DNA from: Bryobacteraceae bacterium
GTDB taxonomy: Bacteria > Acidobacteriota > Terriglobia > Bryobacterales > Bryobacteraceae
Assembly (NCBI GenBank): GCA_025350445.1
Contig: JANXXV010000719.1
Location: 1-12,634, forward strand
Direction of reading: 5' to 3'
DNA: 12,634 bases
Shown here: positions 7,641 to 12,634 of the stretch, piece by piece
Position numbering within the stretch: the stretch's first letter is position 1
Layout: the number at the start of each line of letters is the position of its first letter
Program-made: the position numbers and the translations under genes
The notes under the pieces: generated by a model
Seen by the model: only the letters and a program-made list of their open reading frames with translations
Databases searched by the model: none
What the model was told of the DNA's origin: nothing

Positions 7641-7688
7641 GCGGGTCCTGGGGGACCCGCGCAGACGTGGGTGTCTGGCCCACCGGGC
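7641..7688. repeat. Double-hairpin element B (REP-like; could slow or end transcription)
   Basis: Just 6 nt after the PSD1 stop is a perfect 8-bp stem GCGGGTCC/GGACCCGC (7641-7660, loop TGGG). It is followed directly by a 5-bp stem CAGAC/GTCTG (7662-7677) and then CCCACCGGGC (7679-7688). The first stem is strong enough to act as a terminator or mRNA-stabilising structure, but no T tract follows. Blocks TCCTGGGGGAC and CCCACCGGGC recur in element A (3597-3629). Confidence 0.55.
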
Positions 7689-7787
7689 TGAGTGGGAGTT
7701 GAGAGATGGTGGGGGATTAGGCTGAGTGGGAGTTGAGAGATGGTGGAGAATCGGGCTGAGTGGAAGTTGAGAGATGGTGGGGAATAG
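7686..7787. repeat. Three tandem 34-bp repeats plus a partial fourth, upstream of the DUF1501 gene
   Basis: Three direct head-to-tail copies occupy 7686-7719, 7720-7753 and 7754-7787. Each starts GGCTGAGTGG, continues with (G/A)AGTTGAGAGATGGTGG and ends in a variable six-base tail. A decayed fourth copy begins GGCTG at 7788 and runs into the ribosome binding site of the gene at 7809. Copies differ at only a few positions, mostly in the tail. There are no spacers between units. Confidence 0.85.
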
Positions 7788-7808
7788 GGCTGTGATGGGA
7801 GTAAAGAT

Positions 7809-9200
7809 ATGGACATTCTGAACCGTCGGGATCTGTTTCGCCGCGTGGGTGCGGGGATGGGCGTGGTGGGATTGGCAAGCGTGTTTGAGCAGGCCGGCCT
7901 GGCCGGACCGCTCGCTCCGCGGCAGCCGCATTTCCCCGGAAAGGCGAAGCGGGTGATCCATATCTTCGCCAACGGCGGGCCATCGCACATGGACACCTTC
8001 GATCCTAAACCTGCGCTGCTGAAGTATGCGGGGCAGCCGTTGCCGGTGCATTTGCGGACGGAACGGAAGACGGGGACGGCGCTGCCATCGCCATTCGCGT
8101 TTCACAAGTATGGGCAGAGCGGCACCGAGGTTAGCGATGTGTTCGCGAAGGTGGGTGCGCACGCCGACGATCTTTGCGTGATCCGTTCCATGTATACCGA
8201 TGTGCCGAATCACGAACCGTCGTTAATGATGATGAACTGCGGCGCGCAGCAGCAGAGCCGGCCGAGCTTTGGGTCGTGGGTGGTGTACGGGTTGGGTTCG
8301 GAGAACCAGAATCTGCCGGGCTTCATTTCGCTGTGTCCGGGCGGGCTGCCGATCCGCGGGTCGCAGAATTGGAAGTCGGCGTTTCTGCCGGGGACCTATC
8401 AGGGCACGCACATCGATACGCGGGAAACGGAGCTGGACAAGCTGGTGGAGAACGTGCAGAACCGGCTGACGCGGCGGGACGAGCAACAGAAGCAGTTGGA
8501 ACTGCTGGCGGCGATGAACCGGGACTATCAGCGGACGCGGGCCGAGGATGAGGCGCTGGAGGCGCGGGTGCAGTCGTTTGAACTGGCGTTCCGCATGCAG
8601 CTCGAGGCGGAGGATGTATTCGACTTATCGAAGGAGCCGCAACCGATCCGCGATATGTACGGCGACACGCTGCACGGCCGGCAGATGTTGATGGCCCGGC
8701 GGTTGCTGGAGAAGGGCGTGCGCGTGGTGCAGGTGTGGCACGGCGCCGGGCAGCCATGGGATACGCATGACGATGTGGCGAAGCGGGTGAAGCAGTTGGG
8801 GCTGGAGTCGGATCAGCCGATTGCGGCGTTGCTCACGGATTTGAAGCAGCGGGGGATGTTGGAGGATACGCTGGTGATTTGGGGGGGCGAATTCGGGCGC
8901 ACGCCGGTGGTGGAGTTGCCGGCCTTCGGATCGAACGCCGGGACTGCGGGGCGGGATCACAATTCGTACGGGTTCTCCGTGTGGCTGGCCGGCGGCGGCG
9001 TCAAGGGCGGGTCGGTGTACGGAGCCACCGATGAATTCGGCTTCCGATCCGAGGTGGACCGCGTGCATGTTCACGACCTGCATGCGACACTGCTCCATTT
9101 ACTGGGTTTTGAGCATGAGAAATTCACGTTCCGCTACGCCGGACGCGACTTCCGGTTGACGGATGTGCACGGGCAGGTGGTGAAGGGCGTACTGGGCTAA
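7809..9200 (+). CDS. DUF1501 protein, Tat-exported, alkaline-phosphatase/sulfatase-like fold
   Basis: 463 residues. The N-terminus (ILNRRDLFRRVGAGMG, Arg6-Arg7, then VVGLASVF) is a twin-arginine signal, so the protein is probably exported folded, perhaps with metal bound. The family hallmark FANGGPSHMDTFDPKP follows, with His60, Asp62 and Asp65. Near the middle are RSMYTDVPNHEPSLMMMN and SFGSWVVYGLG. Toward the C-terminus are WGGEFGRTP, GRDHNSYGFS (Asp383, His384) and DRVHVHDLHATLLHLLG. These His/Asp clusters are what one expects of metal ligands in the alkaline phosphatase superfamily to which DUF1501 is usually related; the reaction itself is unknown. A GGGAG box 8 nt before the ATG at 7809 supports the start. 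It follows the PSD1 gene on the same strand after a 174-bp gap full of hairpins and repeats. Length is normal for the family. Confidence 0.9.
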   Translation: MDILNRRDLFRRVGAGMGVVGLASVFEQAGLAGPLAPRQPHFPGKAKRVIHIFANGGPSHMDTFDPKPALLKYAGQPLPVHLRTERKTGTALPSPFAFHKYGQSGTEVSDVFAKVGAHADDLCVIRSMYTDVPNHEPSLMMMNCGAQQQSRPSFGSWVVYGLGSENQNLPGFISLCPGGLPIRGSQNWKSAFLPGTYQGTHIDTRETELDKLVENVQNRLTRRDEQQKQLELLAAMNRDYQRTRAEDEALEARVQSFELAFRMQLEAEDVFDLSKEPQPIRDMYGDTLHGRQMLMARRLLEKGVRVVQVWHGAGQPWDTHDDVAKRVKQLGLESDQPIAALLTDLKQRGMLEDTLVIWGGEFGRTPVVELPAFGSNAGTAGRDHNSYGFSVWLAGGGVKGGSVYGATDEFGFRSEVDRVHVHDLHATLLHLLGFEHEKFTFRYAGRDFRLTDVHGQVVKGVLG

Positions 9201-9370
9201 TCGCCCCTGAATAGCTTCCAGAGCCAGGCCGGCGAAAGTACGGCGAGCGGAATCGAGAGCGTAAAAAGCACGGCACGGGCGGTGAGATTGCGCTGTGTTT
9301 TCGGCAGGCGGAGCGGACAATCCGGACGGGAAAGGGAAACCAGTGCGCGCGCCAGAGGGAACGCGCTCAC
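9197..9370 (-). CDS. Small membrane protein ORF, translationally coupled to the TPR gene
   Basis: A 57-residue frame starts with GTG at 9370, overlapping the TGA of the TPR gene in a GTGA, and ends TAG at 9197-9199. It begins SAFPLARALVSLSRPDCPLR and has one clear transmembrane segment around residues 33-53 (AVLFTLSIPLAVLSPAWLW), flanked by basic residues (KTQRNLTAR before, KLFRGD after). The same GTGA junction joins the two genes upstream, which supports translation here. No family is recognised. The sequence resembles the last helix of larger membrane proteins, so it could also be a remnant. Its stop overlaps the stop of the convergent DUF1501 gene by three or four bases. No Shine-Dalgarno better than CCAGG is visible. 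Confidence 0.4.
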   Translation of the reverse strand: MSAFPLARALVSLSRPDCPLRLPKTQRNLTARAVLFTLSIPLAVLSPAWLWKLFRGD

Positions 9371-10374
9371 TTGCCTGGAAACGGCCGCGGCTGCGGAGCG
9401 TTCAACGCCGCTGGATTTGCCGCCCGCAGCCGCTGTGAAGTCTCCTTCGCAGCCTTCGCCGCTGCCGGCTTTCCCAAGCGAAAGTACGTCTGCGACAACA
9501 GCAGCGGAGGCTGCGGATTCCCGGGATCCAGCCGCGCGGCTTCTTCCAGTTCCAGCACCGCAGCGTCCAGCTTTTCTTGCGCCATCAACGCGCGCGCCAA
9601 TCCCAGCCGCGCGGCTGTGTAATTAGCCCTCCGCTCAAGCGCCTTGCGAAATTCGGATTCCGCGGGCGCCGCCTGATCCCGGCGAAGCAACACATCGCCG
9701 CGAAAGTAATACGGCTCCTCGTAGTTCGGATCGGCCGCCTCAGCCCGCTCAAAATAAGGCATCGCTTCGTCCCAGCGTCCCAACTCATGAAGGTGAAAAC
9801 CAACCTCGAAATTCGCTCTCGCCGAGGATGGAAACTTCTCCAGCGCCCGGCGCGCCCACTGGAACGCCTGGTCGTGTTGTCCTGCGTCCTGCCTCGCCTG
9901 CATCGCCAAAAAGTACAGGCTCGGGTCGTCCGGCGAGGCGCGCAATGCCAGCTCCGCCAGCCGCGCCGCCTCTTCGAAATAGTGTCCCTTGCTGTACTCC
10001 ACGCACATCACCTGCATTAGCCTGGCGTTCCCCGGCTGCAAAGCCAGCGCCTCCCGCCATGCGCGCAACGCGTCGCCGGTCTTTTCTTGCCGCGCGTAAA
10101 CCGTGCCCAGCAAATAAAGTGTATTGAAATCCTTGGGATTCACCCGCGCCGCGCGGCGCAGCCACTCCACTGCCTGCGCCGGCTCCCCCCGCTGCACCGA
10201 TAGATAACCCAGATTAAACAGCGAAGCAAAATGCGCCGGCGCCATCTCTACCGCCCGCCGCCACAACGCCTCGGCTTCAGCCACCTTACCGGACGAAGCC
10301 AACCGGCGCGCCTGGTCTGACAGCACATCGGGCGAAACCTGCGCCAGCGCCAAAAGCAAGACCAGGTGCTTCAC
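9367..10374 (-). CDS. Exported TPR-repeat protein
   Basis: 335 residues starting with GTG at 10374, which overlaps the TGA of the preceding ASPIC gene (GTGA). This start is preferred over in-frame ATGs farther upstream because it puts the signal-like sequence KHLVLLLALAQVSP at the very N-terminus; the upstream extension is out-of-frame ASPIC sequence. From about residue 20 to the end the protein is an array of about eight or nine tetratricopeptide repeats, visible as recurring FNLGYLSVQRGEPAQAVEWLRRA-like helices and NPKDF, QPGNA, SPDDP, DPNYEEPYYFRGD and DPGNPQ turns spaced about 34 residues. TPR arrays bind other proteins; in acidobacteria such proteins are often paired with FG-GAP/ASPIC proteins, as here. 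It has no catalytic motif. It probably works in the periplasm as a partner or scaffold for the upstream product. Confidence 0.9.
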   Translation of the reverse strand: MKHLVLLLALAQVSPDVLSDQARRLASSGKVAEAEALWRRAVEMAPAHFASLFNLGYLSVQRGEPAQAVEWLRRAARVNPKDFNTLYLLGTVYARQEKTGDALRAWREALALQPGNARLMQVMCVEYSKGHYFEEAARLAELALRASPDDPSLYFLAMQARQDAGQHDQAFQWARRALEKFPSSARANFEVGFHLHELGRWDEAMPYFERAEAADPNYEEPYYFRGDVLLRRDQAAPAESEFRKALERRANYTAARLGLARALMAQEKLDAAVLELEEAARLDPGNPQPPLLLSQTYFRLGKPAAAKAAKETSQRLRAANPAALNAPQPRPFPGK

Positions 10375-12107
10375 GGCGCGCCTTTTCCTTCGTCCAGACG
10401 CAGAATCCGATTGATCCCTGTCACGGAAAACCGCTCCACCCGGCCGCTTGGCCACGCCACCGTCAGGCCATCCACGGTCTTCGCCTTCCCCAAACCAAAA
10501 TGCAACCGCCGGCCGTTGTGCGATAGAAAGCTCGTCTGGCTCACTACGGTCTGCGCCTGCTTCCGCCCGCCCGCTTCCAGCGTCACCACCGCGCCCATCG
10601 CAATGCCGCTCAACCGCACCTGCAGCCATCCATTGCCGCTGGTCATGTCGTTCCGCAACAACGACGGCGCTCCGTGCATGTTCATAATCAGCACGTCCAT
10701 ATCTCCGTCGTTATCGAAATCCGCGAACGCCGCTCCCCTGCCGGACGCCCGCTCCGACACGCCCGGGCCGGCCATCGCCGATACATCCTCGAACCGTCCG
10801 CCGCCTAAATTGCGATAGAGAATCCGCGGATTCTTAAAGGGCTCCCCGCCCGGCTTCTTCTCCAACTCCGGAAATACGTGGCCGTTCACCTGAAATACGT
10901 CCAGCCATCCGTCGTTGTCGAAGTCCACTAACCCCACGCCCCACGCTACGTATTGCGGATTCACCGCTAGCCCCGCTTTCATCGCGACGTCTTCAAATAT
11001 CCCGGCGCCCAGATTGTGGAACAGATTCGGATAGTCGCCGGTAAAGTTTGTTTTGATCAGGTCAAGCCGGCCATCGTTGTCGAAGTCCCCCGCAGCCAGG
11101 CCCATACCGCCCTGCTCATAGCCGTGCTCGTTAAAGGCCACACCCGTTTCCGTGCCCAGTTCGCTGAAAGTGCCATTTTTGTTGTTGCGCAGCATCACGC
11201 TCGGCGATGAATCGCCGGCCACATAGATATCCGTCCATCCATCGTGATTGAAGTCCGTGGCGAGCACGGTGAACCCGTAGAATCGCCCTGCCGCGCCTGC
11301 CCCGCTTGGCTCAGTCACATCCACGAAGGTACCGTCGCCGTTACCCCGATACAGCGTCAACCCGCCGGGCGGCAAACCGCGCGGACCGCAAAAAACCGGC
11401 GATCCCTTCCACATGCAATTCGCAGCTGCCCCCGGCTGTGGCGTCTTGGCCGGATCAAATTCTAAATACCGGGTAATCACCAGATCCAATCGCCCGTCAC
11501 GGTCGTAGTCCAGAAACGAACAGCCCGTGCTCCATTCCCCGCGGTCTTTCCAAACCACGGCCCGAAAGCTACCTTTCCCGGTGTTCAGGTAAAGTACGTT
11601 CGCGCCCCAATACGTCACAAACAGATCGTCGTAGCCGTTGTTATCCACATCGCCCACGCAAACTCCGTTCCCCCATCCCGTGCGCTGCATTCCAGCCTGC
11701 TTTGTCACGTCCACAAATTTGCCGTGATCGTTGCGGAACAAATAGTTTCCGCCCGCGTTGCCCCCGCCAAGCCGCGACCCGTTCACCAGGAAGACATCGT
11801 CCCAGCCATCATTGTCGAAGTCGAAAAATGCCACGCCCGTTCCGTTCGCCTCGATAATGTACTGTTTAGCCGCCTCGCCGCCATTGACAAACCGCGCCCG
11901 CAAACCCGACTGAGCCGCCACATCCACCAGGGAAACCGCGAACGGCCGTCCGCTGGGCGCCATGCGCGCAGCCGCCGGTGAGCCCAGGGACGCCATACCC
12001 TGTGAATGCAGGCGCACGCCGAAGACCGCCAACCCAAGCAGCCCGATCGCCGCCCAATACCGCCGCCCGCATCTTGTGATAGCACCCGGCATCCGGCTTG
12101 ACATCAT
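10371..12107 (-). CDS. FG-GAP/VCBS-repeat protein with C-terminal UnbV_ASPIC domain
   Basis: 578 residues. A basic N-terminus and one hydrophobic segment (about 17-34, YWAAIGLLGLAVFGVRL) form a signal anchor or signal peptide. Seven FG-GAP-type calcium-binding loops of the pattern DxDxDG are visible at residues 96, 153, 200, 285, 341, 395 and 463 (for example DFDNDGWDD, DVDNNGYDD, DYDRDGRLD, DFNHDGWTD), consistent with a seven-bladed beta-propeller. Residues about 492-570 form the UnbV_ASPIC domain (NGWLQVRLSG, GRRLHFGLG, VAWPSGRVERF). Within it the loop usually rich in NRxAIGA is shortened to IAMGA. Such proteins are surface or periplasmic binding proteins of uncertain role. The start is ATG 12107 or the next ATG; a third ATG at residue 6 is possible. 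It is the first gene of a minus-strand operon with the TPR and small membrane genes. Confidence 0.9.
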   Translation of the reverse strand: MMSSRMPGAITRCGRRYWAAIGLLGLAVFGVRLHSQGMASLGSPAAARMAPSGRPFAVSLVDVAAQSGLRARFVNGGEAAKQYIIEANGTGVAFFDFDNDGWDDVFLVNGSRLGGGNAGGNYLFRNDHGKFVDVTKQAGMQRTGWGNGVCVGDVDNNGYDDLFVTYWGANVLYLNTGKGSFRAVVWKDRGEWSTGCSFLDYDRDGRLDLVITRYLEFDPAKTPQPGAAANCMWKGSPVFCGPRGLPPGGLTLYRGNGDGTFVDVTEPSGAGAAGRFYGFTVLATDFNHDGWTDIYVAGDSSPSVMLRNNKNGTFSELGTETGVAFNEHGYEQGGMGLAAGDFDNDGRLDLIKTNFTGDYPNLFHNLGAGIFEDVAMKAGLAVNPQYVAWGVGLVDFDNDGWLDVFQVNGHVFPELEKKPGGEPFKNPRILYRNLGGGRFEDVSAMAGPGVSERASGRGAAFADFDNDGDMDVLIMNMHGAPSLLRNDMTSGNGWLQVRLSGIAMGAVVTLEAGGRKQAQTVVSQTSFLSHNGRRLHFGLGKAKTVDGLTVAWPSGRVERFSVTGINRILRLDEGKGAP

Positions 12108-12116
12108 ACGGCGACT

Positions 12117-12144
12117 ATTGTACTCTGCCAGGAACGGGTGTCAG
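12117..12144 (-). promoter_or_regulatory. Candidate sigma70-type promoter for the ASPIC operon
   Basis: On the minus strand CTGACA (12139-12144) and TACAAT (12117-12122) are each one base from the sigma70 consensus and are separated by 16 bp. Transcription would start near 12110, only a few bases before the ATG at 12107, so the message would be nearly leaderless, or translation would use the ATG at residue 6. No Shine-Dalgarno is seen before 12107, in line with this. Confidence 0.4.
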
Positions 12145-12172
12145 CGGAAAACTTCACGTAGAACCACGTTAT

Positions 12173-12180
12173 AAAGGAGG
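12173..12180 (+). promoter_or_regulatory. Strong Shine-Dalgarno deciding a TTG start
   Basis: AAAGGAGG lies 6 nt before TTG at 12187-12189. No ATG or GTG is positioned to use it, so it fixes the unusual start of the receptor gene. Confidence 0.75.
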
Positions 12181-12186
12181 CGATTC

Positions 12187-12634
12187 TTGTCAAACCGCCG
12201 TGTAAGTCAGCTATCCGGTATCGTCCTTGGGCTCGGTTTGCTCACGGGCTCTCTTTGTGCGCAGACCACCAATGCCACGCTTCTGGGATCGGTACTCGAT
12301 CCCCAATCCAGCGCCATCGCCGGCGCCACCGTCACTGTAAAGGACAAAGGCACCGGCATCGCGCGCACGGTGGAAACCGATGCCACCGGCAGCTTTCGCG
12401 TCTTTCCTCTCAACCCGGGCAGCTATGAAGTGTCGGCCTCAATGGCCGGCTTTAAGACCAAGGTAGTCCCGGAAGTCATCCTCGAAATCGCTTCCATCGT
12501 CAAAATAGATTTCCCCCTCGAAGTCGGCCAGATTACCGACACGGTGGAAGTGACCGCAACCGCGGCCATTCTGCAGACGCAGGAAGCGTCCATTGGCGGC
12601 ACCGTAACCGGCGCTGAACTCTCGCGCCTGCCTG
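12187..12634 (+). CDS. TonB-dependent receptor with N-terminal carboxypeptidase-regulatory domain (Oar-like), 5' part only
   Basis: The frame opens with TTG at 12187 behind a near-perfect ribosome binding site and stays open to the window edge (149 codons). Residues 1-25 are a signal peptide (NRRVSQLSGIVLGLGLL, ending SLCA before QTTN). Residues about 27-115 match the CarboxypepD_reg/CNA-B-like fold that precedes the plug in many acidobacterial receptors: ATLLGSVLDPQSSAIAGATV, TDATGSFRVFPLNPGSYEVS and MAGFKTKVV. The sequence VEVTATAAILQTQEASIGG and GAELSRLP then begins the plug domain, as in Oar-type proteins. The full protein is usually about 1000-1200 residues, so most of the plug and barrel lies beyond the window. 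It should sit in the outer membrane and import a ligand that cannot be guessed. It is divergent from the ASPIC operon with 79 bp between the starts. Confidence 0.85.
   Translation, partial: MSNRRVSQLSGIVLGLGLLTGSLCAQTTNATLLGSVLDPQSSAIAGATVTVKDKGTGIARTVETDATGSFRVFPLNPGSYEVSASMAGFKTKVVPEVILEIASIVKIDFPLEVGQITDTVEVTATAAILQTQEASIGGTVTGAELSRLP

Noticed and set aside
7686..7787. CRISPR-like repeat array
   Set aside because: The 34-bp units abut with no unique spacers, so this is a plain tandem repeat.
7092..8213. Minus-strand frame with repeated LPLSPILHHLSTPTQP segments
   Set aside because: The protein repeats come only from reading through the 34-bp DNA repeats; both ends are antisense to real genes.
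10375..10629. Longer start for the TPR protein
   Set aside because: The extension is out-of-frame ASPIC sequence; the GTG at 10374 places a signal-like sequence at the N-terminus and gives a GTGA overlap.
12170..12175. TATAAA as a -10 box for the receptor gene
   Set aside because: It overlaps the ribosome binding site, so transcription would start at or after the Shine-Dalgarno and exclude it.

Overview
The window looks like chromosomal DNA of a GC-rich soil acidobacterium of the Solibacter/Bryobacter type (Bryobacterales). This is an inference from gene content: a planctomycete-type cytochrome PSCyt/PSD1 protein next to a DUF1501 protein, an FG-GAP/UnbV_ASPIC protein coupled to a TPR protein, an Oar-like TonB-dependent receptor with an N-terminal carboxypeptidase-regulatory domain, and many secreted alpha/beta hydrolases. 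No rRNA, tRNA, CRISPR array or intact mobile element was seen.

Layout. (1) 1-2227: two divergent exported alpha/beta hydrolases separated by 34 bp; the left one runs off the window. (2) 2297-3375: a Rv2258c-like class I SAM-dependent methyltransferase split by a one-base frameshift in a G run. (3) 3376-4619: a graveyard region. It holds hairpins and a wrecked VapBC-like toxin-antitoxin pair. The antitoxin relic has an internal stop and a missing tail. The PIN toxin relic has a stop codon where the catalytic Glu should be, and it is cut by a 280-bp insert that resembles the N-terminal part of a Mu/IS481-like transposase, itself decayed. (4) 4620-9200: a secreted PSCyt1-PSCyt2-PSD1 protein with two CxxCH motifs, then a Tat-exported DUF1501 protein. 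Between them lie a double-hairpin repeat element and three tandem 34-bp repeats. (5) 12107-9197, minus strand: an FG-GAP/ASPIC protein, a TPR protein and a 57-codon membrane ORF, each joined to the next by a 4-nt GTGA start/stop overlap. The last one overlaps the DUF1501 stop codon tail to tail. (6) 12187 to the end: the start of a TonB-dependent receptor with a TTG start and a very strong ribosome binding site, divergent from the ASPIC operon.

How the genes may work together. Almost every intact product carries a signal peptide or membrane anchor, so the window encodes mainly cell-envelope and secreted proteins. The cytochrome/PSD1-DUF1501 pair is a recognised co-occurring pair of unknown biochemical role. 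The receptor, the beta-propeller/ASPIC protein and the TPR protein would fit outer-membrane uptake or assembly, but nothing here fixes a substrate. The most unusual parts are the nested pseudogenes at 3672-4585, the GTGA-coupled operon with a small membrane ORF, and the repeat-filled gap between the PSD1 and DUF1501 genes.
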